Shown in pieces: positions 6,906-15,254 of a DNA stretch of 64,000 nt. The notes beneath the pieces were generated by a model, which saw nothing but the letters and a program-made list of their open reading frames with translations, ran no database searches and was not told where the DNA came from. Location: NCBI RefSeq assembly GCF_000747525.1, contig NZ_CP009278.1, positions 1,054,001 through 1,118,000 on the forward strand. The letters run 5' to 3'. A program made the translations under genes and the position numbers. This DNA is from Sphingobacterium sp. ML3W. GTDB taxonomy: Bacteria > Bacteroidota > Bacteroidia > Sphingobacteriales > Sphingobacteriaceae. Position 1 is the first letter of the stretch; each line of letters opens with the position of its first letter.

Positions 6906-9900
6906 ATGAAAAAAATGAATAGTTTTTATAAGGATGGGAGAGTACATGCCTATTTTAAGGGTATTCTCCAATCCATTTATAACCTAAAAAGCAGGTGCAG
7001 TAAGCTAGGGATAGCACGTCGATTTCCTACAGCTGAATATGCGCTTGAAAATAATATTGCACATGCAACTAGTGTGCGTTTTAGTAGTCAATATTCTCCC
7101 GATGAACGGTCGTCTATTCTTGGGGACAGCTGTGTACCTGAGTCGGGATTGGGTCGCCATTCGTTTGGTGGTTCTTCGACCGTTGTTCGGCAATTTCCCG
7201 AAGCCCAGTCGAAGCGGAGTCGAACAACACCCGAACAAGTGTCGAAGCGGTCTCGAACAAGTGTCGAAGGATACTCGAACAAACCTCGAACAGGAACCGA
7301 AGAAATAGCAAGCAAATACCAAGCTAGAAGCAGAGGAGAAGCAAACAATAAGCACAGAAACGGCAAAGAAATAGCAGAGAACAAGCAAACAAAGACCAGA
7401 GCCGAAGCAGAGAGTTGTGTAGAAACAAGCAGAGCCGAAGCAAGGGATTTAATCGAAATAGGCAAAGGAGAAGCAAGGGAGGTAGCTTGTTCTGATAAAC
7501 TTCTGACCAACTTCGCACCAACTTCTAACTTTCTACGAGTGGGGTTCGAGTCCGCTTCGAATTTTCTTCGAGTCAAACAGGATGAAAACTCAAAGCCAAC
7601 TCGAATAAAATTGGATAAAAAGCCGAAGTATGGCAGAATAAAGTCAGAAGAAAGGGGGAATAAGGTCGGTGGCAGGACAGGAGTTATTGAGGATAGGTTG
7701 TTCTCAAATTCGGGTCTGATTCGTACTGTATTCGTACCAGCTTCGGAGTATTTATTACCAGCTAAATATCCTTTAATTGCCTTCCAATACCCTTTTCTTG
7801 GGCAGCCGATGTTTGGGAGATGTGCCGGAGGTGTGCAAGGGATGGGTGAGGTACGAAGCAGGTTAGAAGCAAGCACGAATCCGGTACCCAGAATGTACGG
7901 TTTAAGTACTGTTAGTTCACGGGGAAGGTACCGAAAAGGTACCGAGAGTGTACTAAGAAGCTACTGGAAAGGTACTAAAGAGGTACTGAGTAGCTACTGG
8001 AAAGGTACGACATTTTGTAAGTTCGGAGTGCCTTCTGGTCGAGAAGCAAGTAGTTCGACTTCGAACGAATCTGGGGTTTCCAAACGATGGTTCAAAAGTA
8101 GATTGTCTATCAATCAAGCATGTGTAATGCGTATGCTAAGCGTTTGCAAAGCCTGGATAGTGTGTAAAACGGTACCCGTTTACGCACTATCAACGCACTA
8201 TGTACGCTTAGGACTGGCTTCATCCATGCTTAATCCCTACTTGGACAGTGTGTTATCTCAAATAAGCTCTTTTAAGCCTTTTAAATTCTTAAGTCAAGTA
8301 TTTACTCATGTTGAATGTGATAATTCTTTAAATCGTTTAAAAAATAGTTTAAACTTCATGCAAGAAGTGGGGAAGGATATTGAAAATAAGCGAGTTGTCC
8401 GTTTGTTTCGTTCGGCAAGGTTTTCGATTGTCCCGGTTTTACTGATACTGCTGACGTTCGGAGGGTTAATTAGCCAAGCCCAGAGTAAGCAGGGCTATGT
8501 ATTGCAGGGCACGGTCGTATCCGCAGAGGATAAGAAGCCACTGCAAGGCGTATCCGTGCGGGTTGAAGCAGAAAACATCAAGGTCTCCACCAAGAAAGAC
8601 GGTTCGTTCAGTATATCGGTCACAAAAGAAAAAGGCAAAGTCAAATTTACCAATGTCGGTTACAAAACAGTTGAGCAGGAGTACACCTCGGGTGTTGTAT
8701 TGTCTGTGCAACTAAATGCATCCGATAATCAATTGGAAGTAGTCGAAGTCGTGAGTACAGGATTCCAAAAAATCCCAAAAGAAAGAGCAACGGGGAGCTT
8801 TGAGTTTGTGGATAATAAGCTGTTCAACAGAAAAGTGTCAACAGATTTTGTGAGTAGGTTGGAGGATGTGGTACCAGGGATAACATCTAGAAAGGTTTCG
8901 AACAATCGTGGAGATCTATTGAATGTTCATGTTAGGGGAATAAGCACTTTGGGTTCAGAAGGCTGGCCCTTGGTTGTTGTCGATGGAGTGCCTTATGACA
9001 ATAAAGGGGCTGATGTTGGTATAGGTGCTTTTAATAACATCAACCCCAATGATATCGAAAGTGTAACCGTATTGAAAGATGCGGCTGCATCTTCCATTTG
9101 GGGGGCACAGTCGGGTAATGGTGTAATTGTGGTTACCACAAAGCGTGGAAAATTTAATGAACGTACACAGTTGAGTTTTAACTCTAATATCAGTATCAAG
9201 GCTAAGCCAGATCTGTATTATTATCCCCAAATGAATACATCGGATTATATCGGTGCACAACAATATTTATTTGATCAAGGGAAATACAACAGTTGGTTTA
9301 CAGATAGATTTTATAATCCGCAGCCAGCGCTGTGGCACATGTACAATAGAAAGAATGGAAATCTATCGGAATCAGATTTTAATAAAGAAATTTCGGAGAT
9401 GAAGAATACCGATATGCGGGATGATTTTCTGAAGTACGTATACCGTAATGCGGTCAACCAGCAATATCATGCACAACTGCAATCGGGTGGTGAGAAGGTC
9501 AATACCCTTTTTTCAGCAGGATACGACAAAAACTTAAATGATGTTGTCACTTCCTCTCTCCGTCGTTTGAACCTCAAATCGAACACCCAGTTCAAGCCCC
9601 TGAAAAATATGGTGCTGGATTTAGGGGTGCTATATACGGAAATAAAAAATCAAAAATCGTTCTTGCCATCAGGATACAATGGATTGGCTAAGGGTATGCA
9701 AAATTATCCTTATATGCGGTTGGCAGATGAACACGGGAATCCCATAGAAGTAAATGTGGGCGGGTTTAATCCTATTTTTAAGGATACGGTAGCTGGAGGT
9801 CGCTTATTGGACTGGTCCTATTTTCCTTTGAACGAATTGAATGATACGAAAGAAACGCAGCAGATCAACGAGTTTTTAACGACGATAAATGCTGGTTATC

Positions 9901-11654
9901 ATTTTGATTTTGGATTAAAACTGAATCTTCTATATGCCTACCAACGCTCGAATACAGAAATAGAATTATGGAGTGGTATTGGTTCGTTTTTACAACGAGA
10001 TCTCGTTAATAGTTACGCGAGTTGGACAAATACCAAAGTTACTTGGAATATGCCTGTTGGTGACAGTTTTTATTTGGCAAATTGGGACAATCGTACGCAT
10101 CAGGGACGTGCTACTGCTGAATATTATAAAAAATGGAACGATAAACACGAGCTGTCTTTGTTTTCTGGTATGGAGATGCGGAGTATTGAAAAAATTATGA
10201 CTTCTAGTCAATATTATGGTTTTAATCCAGAGACGGGTTCGTATAAATCTGTTCCATACGGGATAGCCGTGCCCATGTTGAATGGTATCATGGGTTCTTC
10301 TGCCATTCGTGACCCCAATAGCTTTCAACATTTTCAAAATAATTTCCGATCCTATTTTGCCAATGTAGGTTATACCTATTTAGATCGGTATATATGGAGT
10401 GGTTCCTACCGAAAAGATGCTTCCAATCTATTTGGCGTTAAGAGTAATGATCGTGGGCAACCTTTTTGGTCTCTTGGTGGGGCTTGGATTGTGTCTAAGG
10501 AGTCCTTTATGCGATACAGTCCATTTGATTATTTGAAGTTACGGAGTACCTATGGTTATAATGGTAATGTGAACAATAGAACTTCTGCCTACCCGATCAT
10601 CAGTATCGCTACTAACCCGAACAGTACGACTGGACAGAATTATGGGATGATTACCGCACCACCAAATCCCAGTTTGCGTTGGGAACGGGTAGCGATCACA
10701 AATCTCGGACTTGACTTTGCACTGAAAGGAAATAGGATTTCTGGAAGTGTCGAATATTACATTAAAAATGCCAAGGACCTGATTGCGGCAGACCGTGTCG
10801 ATCCAAGTACAGGGTTTACGACCTTGATGATCAATAGTGGAAACATACGTACCAAGGGTTGGGATGCTAGTTTGAATATTGTGCCTATTCAAAGCAAAAA
10901 CTGGACTTGGAACAGTCATTTGGTTTTTACTTACGGGCGGACAAAAGTGCTTAAATCATACGTTCAAAATGAGAATGGAAAAGATTTTATCGGTTCGGCC
11001 CAATCTAATCCCAGAACACCAATAGAAGGTATGGAATTATATAGTCTTTTGGCTTATAAATGGGCTGGTCTCGACCCTGAAACGGGAGCAGCTCGTGCAT
11101 ATATGAATGGGGAGTTATCCACCAACTATAATGCCATATTAGCCTTGAAGGTGCATGATCTTGAAAATTATGGTTCGACCGTTCCTGTGTATTCTGGAAG
11201 TTGGCGGAATTCCGTTCGCTATAAAGCCTTGGAGCTTTCTTGGAATATTTCCTATCAATTGGGACATAAGTTCCTGCGGAATTCTTTTGATAATAACCTG
11301 TTTTTAAATAGCGATATCGGGCATAAAGATTATGCTTTGCGTTGGCAAAATCCAGGGGATGAGTTGAAAACGGATGTACCTGCTTTTAAATTTCCTTCTG
11401 ATTTAGGTAGTCAAATTTTTATGAAATCCTCTGCTTTATTGGAAAATGGTGGGCAGATCAAATTGCGGGATATGCAATTGAGTCTGAACCTGCCTTTTGC
11501 CAATAAGTTCAAACTGAAGAACTGTCGGGTATATGCTTATATCCAAAATGTCGGCATCATTTGGCGTGGTAATAAGCTGGGTATCGATACAGAGTATGGT
11601 TCCAATATACCAGACGCGATGCAATCGTCCTTAGGTCTTAGTTTTAATCTTTAA
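6906..11654 (+). CDS. SusC/RagA TonB-linked outer-membrane receptor with a 484-residue array-encoded N-terminal extension
   Basis: One frame of 1582 codons. From Met485 (base 8358) it is a normal SusC: a signal peptide with hydrophobic core FSIVPVLLILLTFGGLI ending in SQAQ, a carboxypeptidase-like domain (GYVLQGTVVSAEDKKPLQGV), the plug (EVVEVVSTGFQKI, then PLVVVDGVPYDN and DAAASSIWG), and a C-terminal barrel ending in LGLSFNL. That part alone is 1098 residues, a usual SusC length. The preceding 484 codons have no known domain and coincide with the 11-nt phased array at 7099-8238. ATG 6906 has a typical A/T-rich start context and sits just after a hairpin, so translation from there is plausible; but a signal peptide buried at residue 485 argues that the functional receptor starts at 8358. 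SusD follows 11 bp downstream. The substrate is unknown. Confidence 0.85.
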   Translation: MKKMNSFYKDGRVHAYFKGILQSIYNLKSRCSKLGIARRFPTAEYALENNIAHATSVRFSSQYSPDERSSILGDSCVPESGLGRHSFGGSSTVVRQFPEAQSKRSRTTPEQVSKRSRTSVEGYSNKPRTGTEEIASKYQARSRGEANNKHRNGKEIAENKQTKTRAEAESCVETSRAEARDLIEIGKGEAREVACSDKLLTNFAPTSNFLRVGFESASNFLRVKQDENSKPTRIKLDKKPKYGRIKSEERGNKVGGRTGVIEDRLFSNSGLIRTVFVPASEYLLPAKYPLIAFQYPFLGQPMFGRCAGGVQGMGEVRSRLEASTNPVPRMYGLSTVSSRGRYRKGTESVLRSYWKGTKEVLSSYWKGTTFCKFGVPSGREASSSTSNESGVSKRWFKSRLSINQACVMRMLSVCKAWIVCKTVPVYALSTHYVRLGLASSMLNPYLDSVLSQISSFKPFKFLSQVFTHVECDNSLNRLKNSLNFMQEVGKDIENKRVVRLFRSARFSIVPVLLILLTFGGLISQAQSKQGYVLQGTVVSAEDKKPLQGVSVRVEAENIKVSTKKDGSFSISVTKEKGKVKFTNVGYKTVEQEYTSGVVLSVQLNASDNQLEVVEVVSTGFQKIPKERATGSFEFVDNKLFNRKVSTDFVSRLEDVVPGITSRKVSNNRGDLLNVHVRGISTLGSEGWPLVVVDGVPYDNKGADVGIGAFNNINPNDIESVTVLKDAAASSIWGAQSGNGVIVVTTKRGKFNERTQLSFNSNISIKAKPDLYYYPQMNTSDYIGAQQYLFDQGKYNSWFTDRFYNPQPALWHMYNRKNGNLSESDFNKEISEMKNTDMRDDFLKYVYRNAVNQQYHAQLQSGGEKVNTLFSAGYDKNLNDVVTSSLRRLNLKSNTQFKPLKNMVLDLGVLYTEIKNQKSFLPSGYNGLAKGMQNYPYMRLADEHGNPIEVNVGGFNPIFKDTVAGGRLLDWSYFPLNELNDTKETQQINEFLTTINAGYHFDFGLKLNLLYAYQRSNTEIELWSGIGSFLQRDLVNSYASWTNTKVTWNMPVGDSFYLANWDNRTHQGRATAEYYKKWNDKHELSLFSGMEMRSIEKIMTSSQYYGFNPETGSYKSVPYGIAVPMLNGIMGSSAIRDPNSFQHFQNNFRSYFANVGYTYLDRYIWSGSYRKDASNLFGVKSNDRGQPFWSLGGAWIVSKESFMRYSPFDYLKLRSTYGYNGNVNNRTSAYPIISIATNPNSTTGQNYGMITAPPNPSLRWERVAITNLGLDFALKGNRISGSVEYYIKNAKDLIAADRVDPSTGFTTLMINSGNIRTKGWDASLNIVPIQSKNWTWNSHLVFTYGRTKVLKSYVQNENGKDFIGSAQSNPRTPIEGMELYSLLAYKWAGLDPETGAARAYMNGELSTNYNAILALKVHDLENYGSTVPVYSGSWRNSVRYKALELSWNISYQLGHKFLRNSFDNNLFLNSDIGHKDYALRWQNPGDELKTDVPAFKFPSDLGSQIFMKSSALLENGGQIKLRDMQLSLNLPFANKFKLKNCRVYAYIQNVGIIWRGNKLGIDTEYGSNIPDAMQSSLGLSFNL
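7099..8238 (+). repeat. array of ~104 degenerate 11-nt units in constant phase
   Basis: Cut into 11-mers from 7099, the region shows shared letters in fixed columns without a single phase shift over about 1.14 kb. TCG or CCG starts units at 7099, 7110, 7143, 7154, 7176, 7187, 7198 and each 11 nt to 7297. GCA starts units at 7308, 7330, 7341, 7352, 7363, 7374, 7385, 7407, 7429, 7440, 7462 and 7473. TTCGA closes units in 7539-7571. GTAC or CTAC occupies the same columns of eight successive units in 7924-8011. GC opens units at 8118, 8129, 8140, 8151, 8184, 8195, 8206, 8217 and 8228. The consensus drifts along the array, so neighbours resemble each other more than distant units. Because 11 is not a multiple of 3, the translation repeats every 11 residues (SKRSRT twice, SNFLR twice, SYWKGT twice). 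The conserved period is therefore at the nucleic-acid level. Confidence 0.9.
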
Positions 11655-11665
11655 TACCCAGAATC

Positions 11666-13024
11666 ATGAAAATATACATTTCGTTTTGCAGTGTCTATGC
11701 CATGCTGGCTTTTTGCTGCTGCACTAATTTTCTGGAGGTCAAACCAGATATCAAGATGGTTATTCCAAAAAGTCTGCAAGATGCTGAGCTCTTGCTCAAC
11801 GATTATGCAACGATGAATACTGGCTATCCCATATATGGGGAGTGGTCGGCTGATGAGTATTATATTACGGCTGAAACATTTGATGCACGTTTAGATTTTG
11901 ATCTACGGAACACGTATACCTGGATGGATATCATCTATGACGATGTGTCGCAATGGCAAAGACCTTATAGAACAGTATTCAATGCGAATCAGGTCATTGA
12001 AATCATTGATAAAGGGAAGGTCGATAACAATACCGCGAAAGCTAAGAGTTTATTGGGTGTAGCACATTTCTTTCGGGCATTTGCTTTCCAACAATTGGTA
12101 GAAGTTTTTGCACCTGCATATCAGGTTACGACTGCTTCTACGGAGATGGGGATTCCCCTGCGGTTGTCACCTGACATGGATGAGCCCTCCACCCGTGCTT
12201 CTGTGCAAGAAACCTATAATCAAATCGTACAGGATTACAAAGAAGCATCCTATCGATTGCCTATTGATGAAGGGATAAAGGGCAGGCCTTTTCAGGCGAG
12301 TGCTTATGCGGGTTTGGCAAGAACCTATCTGGTGATGGGAAAATTTGAAGAAGCTTATGCTTATGCGGATTCCTGCTTGCAGTTGAATAGTGATCTGATG
12401 GATTTTAACGACCTGAAGAGTGGGAACAGTTTGCCTATTGCAAGATTTAATATTGAGGTACTTTTTGCTGCTATATCGGCAACTTCTGGGCCCATGAATC
12501 TGAATTATGGGCTGGTTGACTCTACATTATATAAGAGTTATGCGCCCACCGATCTTCGGAAAACTATTTTCTTTCGAGCGAACACCTATCCCTTAGATTC
12601 TTATGGCTATAAAGGCAGCTATGATAACGGTATGGCGAACCTTTTTGTTGGTCTGACCACAAGCGAAGTCTATTTCATCAAAGCTGAGGCAGCTGTACGG
12701 ATTGGGAAAATAGATGCGGCCTTAACAGCTTTAAATACCTTGGGTGTAAGTCGATATGAACGGGATAAATATGTTGCTGTTACGGAAAGAAATCCAGCAT
12801 CTTTATTATCCTTAATCTTGAAAGAAAGACAAAAGGAGTTGGTCTTTCGTGGACGTCGTTGGTCGGATCTAAAAAGATTGAATCTAGATCCTAGATTTCA
12901 GAAAACGTTGAAGCGAGAGATCCATGGTATAGTCTATCAACTGGAACCCAATAGCCGTAAGTATGCCTATAGAATTCCTGAAATCGTGGTTAATAATGGG
13001 AAAATACCACAGAATATCCGATAA
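11666..13024 (+). CDS. SusD/RagB-family lipoprotein, partner of the array-bearing SusC
   Basis: This 452-residue lipoprotein has a Cys-rich lipobox region (MLAFCCCTNF) after a short hydrophobic N terminus. The family pattern is present: an early helix (LQDAELLLNDYATMN), the TPR-like core with AHFFRAFAFQQLVEVF near residue 135, SAYAGLARTYLVMGKFEEAYAYAD, and the C-terminal signature VYFIKAEAAVRIG with LILKERQKELVFRGRRWSDLKR. It sits 11 bp after the SusC stop and 18 bp before the thioredoxin-fold gene, so the three are co-transcribed. The shape is typical of SusD-like proteins linked to peptide or small-molecule uptake, but the ligand is not evident. Confidence 0.9.
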   Translation: MKIYISFCSVYAMLAFCCCTNFLEVKPDIKMVIPKSLQDAELLLNDYATMNTGYPIYGEWSADEYYITAETFDARLDFDLRNTYTWMDIIYDDVSQWQRPYRTVFNANQVIEIIDKGKVDNNTAKAKSLLGVAHFFRAFAFQQLVEVFAPAYQVTTASTEMGIPLRLSPDMDEPSTRASVQETYNQIVQDYKEASYRLPIDEGIKGRPFQASAYAGLARTYLVMGKFEEAYAYADSCLQLNSDLMDFNDLKSGNSLPIARFNIEVLFAAISATSGPMNLNYGLVDSTLYKSYAPTDLRKTIFFRANTYPLDSYGYKGSYDNGMANLFVGLTTSEVYFIKAEAAVRIGKIDAALTALNTLGVSRYERDKYVAVTERNPASLLSLILKERQKELVFRGRRWSDLKRLNLDPRFQKTLKREIHGIVYQLEPNSRKYAYRIPEIVVNNGKIPQNIR

Positions 13025-13042
13025 TAATAAAGTACTATAAAC

Positions 13043-14293
13043 ATGAAATATTTAAAATTAATGGCATTGCTGTGCTTGATGTTGATGACGATTCTATTTG
13101 TAAATGCACAGTCAGACAAAAAAATAGATTTTAGTAAAGCGCTTAAAGTGGGCGATACTTTTGTGCCGCCAAATGCAGTACAGCAGATGCGCGGTATAGG
13201 AAAAGTCGATTTAAAAAATTTAGGGAACAAGGTAGTCATCTTGGATTTCTTTGATACCTTTTGTGGTACCTGTATTGAAACGATGCCTAAGCTGCAAAAA
13301 TTGCAGGATAAACTGAAAGACAAAGTGCAGATTATTACCGTCGGATGGCAGGATAAGGAGACTTTGGAGAAGTTCTTTGATAAAAATGAATTTCTCAAGG
13401 AGAATAAGGTCAATTTGCCTGTTATCTATTCGGATCTGTATCTGAAAGAGCGATTTCCACACCTCACCGTTCCTCATGTGGTATTCCTCTATAAGGGAAA
13501 GGTGCAAGCGATATCGGGTAATAAAGTGGTCACTGAAGAGCATATTTTGGCATTATATGATAAGGGAGAAATTGAATTACCACTTAAAGACGATTTTGGC
13601 AAAGGAAATTTGATGGGATTGAGTAGGAGTGAAATGGAAGTTAAAGGAGCGATATCATTTTCTGGGTATCAAAACGGTGTACCGTTCGAATCCTTTAGAA
13701 GAAAACTGGACAGTGTAAGTGGCTTACAAAAAACATCCTTTTACAATGTTTCGGTTTACAGTGCAGTACTATTTAATTGGGCGAAAATACAAAAGGCAAA
13801 TTATGTGCCAAGACCAGAACGACTGGTATTGAAGGTTAAAGACTCGAATCGTTATCAGGATACAGCAAACATAGGCGATGTCTGGTATGCGCAGTATGCG
13901 ATTTCGTACGAACGTTTGGACGAGATACAACGGACGGATTCGGCTCAGGCACGAATCGTTTTGCAAGATTTGCATAGTTTTTTGGGCATCAGGACATACA
14001 AAACGATGAAAAATATCGAATGTCTGATATTGAAACCTTGTCCGGTAAAACCTTATACTGGTAAAGTACCACTGAATGGAATGACTTTTAAGGGAAGCTC
14101 GGTCTTGGCAGTGATGTTGGATATGGGACGAAAATTTCCCCCTGCCTTAGACTTGGCCAAAAGTAAGGTGGATATAAAACTTGGGAGATACAGCAATTTG
14201 GAGGAATTGAACGAACGGCTTGCAAACTATGGTATCGTAGCGGAGATTGGGATGGGAGAGCAGGAAGTGTTGGTAATTGAAGAGTTGGAGTAA
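13043..14293 (+). CDS. secreted thioredoxin-fold protein with DUF3738-like C-terminal region
   Basis: This 416-residue protein has a signal peptide (about residues 1-22, ending VNA). Residues about 35-180 form a TlpA/AhpC-like thioredoxin domain with the redox motif Cys74-Gly-Thr-Cys77 in FFDTFCGTC and the cis-Pro region HLTVPHVVF. The C-terminal half (about 200-416) is helical and strand-rich with repeated segments resembling DUF3738 (QYAISYERLDE; NGMTFKGSSVLAVM; LERLANYG-like end). TlpA-like proteins reduce or isomerise disulfides in the periplasm. As the last gene of the SusC-SusD operon it probably acts on the imported ligand or on a Cys-containing partner. The small Cys-containing protein encoded convergently at 14373-14597 is a candidate, by position only. 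Confidence 0.8.
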   Translation: MKYLKLMALLCLMLMTILFVNAQSDKKIDFSKALKVGDTFVPPNAVQQMRGIGKVDLKNLGNKVVILDFFDTFCGTCIETMPKLQKLQDKLKDKVQIITVGWQDKETLEKFFDKNEFLKENKVNLPVIYSDLYLKERFPHLTVPHVVFLYKGKVQAISGNKVVTEEHILALYDKGEIELPLKDDFGKGNLMGLSRSEMEVKGAISFSGYQNGVPFESFRRKLDSVSGLQKTSFYNVSVYSAVLFNWAKIQKANYVPRPERLVLKVKDSNRYQDTANIGDVWYAQYAISYERLDEIQRTDSAQARIVLQDLHSFLGIRTYKTMKNIECLILKPCPVKPYTGKVPLNGMTFKGSSVLAVMLDMGRKFPPALDLAKSKVDIKLGRYSNLEELNERLANYGIVAEIGMGEQEVLVIEELE

Positions 14294-14296
14294 CAT

Positions 14297-14332
14297 AAAA
14301 AAATATAGGGTATGATGAATCATACCCTATTC
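14297..14332. terminator. bidirectional terminator between the SusCD operon and the convergent small gene
   Basis: The perfect 12-bp inverted repeat ATAGGGTATGAT/ATCATACCCTAT is flanked by seven A residues on the left, which give a T-run when read on the minus strand. It is strongest for the minus-strand gene at 14373-14597, with a weaker T-rich tail on the plus strand. Confidence 0.75.
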
Positions 14333-14372
14333 TAAGTTTAGCGATCGCTGATGTCGTAGTTCTAGTTAAAAG

Positions 14373-14597
14373 CTATCTTGCTTTTAAGAAAACATGTAGC
14401 CCGTTTACTTGATTTTGAAGCGAATTGAGCATTTCGTCCTTCAAGTCTTCTGTGAGAATGGGCTCGTTGCTAAAGTCTGGATCAGCCTCTATGTAACACA
14501 TTTGCTGTTTGGGCGTAGAACATGGAGGCGTACCTGATGTTAGAGTATAAGAACTTGGTTGCGAGGGATCTGGTCCCGTGTATAAAAATAAAGACAT
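14373..14597 (-). CDS. small Cys-containing protein, DUF6520-like
   Basis: 74 residues. The sequence FLYTGPDPSQPSSYTLTSG, then PPCSTPKQQMCYIEAD and an acidic helix-forming tail (ILTEDLKDEMLNSLQN), resembles the mature part of DUF6520 proteins, short secreted Bacteroidota proteins with two Cys residues. The usual N-terminal signal peptide is absent: the frame stays open 12 codons upstream without another ATG before a stop, so the gene may be 5'-truncated or start elsewhere. A terminator lies downstream. It is encoded convergently to the thioredoxin-fold gene. Function unknown. Confidence 0.5.
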   Translation of the reverse strand: MSLFLYTGPDPSQPSSYTLTSGTPPCSTPKQQMCYIEADPDFSNEPILTEDLKDEMLNSLQNQVNGLHVFLKAR

Positions 14598-14692
14598 TGC
14601 TTTAATATTTAAACTAAGTAAATGTGGATGTGATTATCACGTATAATCAGATCGGTTATAATCATTCATCTTGCATAAAGTAAGATGGCCAC

Positions 14693-14725
14693 ATAAGAGC
14701 TTTCATGTGTCATGGAGGCTCTTAT
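14693..14725. other. stem-loop ahead of the small Cys-containing gene
   Basis: ATAAGAGC (14693-14700) and GCTCTTAT (14718-14725) form a perfect 8-bp stem; the loop carries two CATG motifs. It lies between the 32-codon ORF at 14722-14820, whose stop it overlaps, and the gene at 14373-14597, and could act as an attenuator or processing site. Confidence 0.45.
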
Positions 14726-14820
14726 AGGTTGGTGGTCTTATTTTCACTTACCCGTCCACCCATGGGGAACACAGCAAATTTTCGTTTGTATCTCTTGATA
14801 CTTGTGTTATTTGTTTTCAT
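14722..14820 (-). CDS. possible 32-residue basic peptide
   Basis: The ORF starts with ATG after AAAAAGAATAAT, a context like that of the real genes nearby, and encodes a Lys/Arg-rich peptide containing SIKRYKRKF and GGRVSENK. It has no signal peptide. It lies upstream of the small Cys-containing gene on the same strand with a stem-loop at its stop, an arrangement expected of a leader peptide. I cannot identify a homologue, and chance occurrence is possible. Confidence 0.35.
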   Translation of the reverse strand: MKTNNTSIKRYKRKFAVFPMGGRVSENKTTNL

Positions 14821-15254
14821 ATTATTCTTTTTAAATTTTAGTCATTGAAACCCTAGCTCTTTTGGAGCTAGGGAGTCATGGCTGGTTCACATTAACGGGC
14901 GGCATCCTACACATCACCGACTATTAATATTTTCAATAGGGACTTTTACCTTTTTATTTACGCGATATCGTCACCTTCAGAAAGCTTTTGAAATATTGTT
15001 TTCGTATGCTTCAAATCAAATGTACTATTGAAACCAACTAATTGGAGGGGAAACTTTTCGGCTATGGGAGCTCGTTTAAACGACTTTAAAGCGCTGTCCC
15101 TTTTGGGTTAGGGGACAAATGGCATGAAAATAACATAGCAGAGATTCTTGAGATAAAAGGTTATTCAAGCGAACCACGCTTGAATATTAACCTTTATATC
15201 GGGTGTAATTGAAAGGGCGGTTGGGGATTCCCCTGATTTCCTAAAATTTATTAA
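14821..15254. other. intergenic region with several perfect hairpins
   Basis: No gene is supported. CCCTAGCTC/GAGCTAGGG forms a 9-bp hairpin around 14852-14874. A long imperfect inverted repeat spans 15156-15195: AAAGGTTA plus TTCAAGCG on the left, CGCTTGAA plus TAACCTTT on the right. Read on the minus strand the latter is followed by TTTTATC and lies about 60 nt past the gene at 15255, so it may terminate that transcript. The first hairpin has no T-run on either strand. Confidence 0.5.

Noticed and set aside
7088..7876. Minus-strand 262-codon open frame and shorter overlapping frames in the array
   Set aside because: They are expected wherever a stop-poor 11-nt unit is tandemly repeated; no start context, domain or independent promoter supports a gene.
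7099..8238. CRISPR array or diversity-generating retroelement template
   Set aside because: There is no constant repeat separated by unique spacers, no cas gene, no reverse transcriptase and no adenine-biased variable repeat pair; the unit is 11 nt and degenerate.
8466..11624. Several minus-strand frames of 60-130 codons within the SusC gene
   Set aside because: All overlap a strongly supported coding region and have no recognisable protein features.
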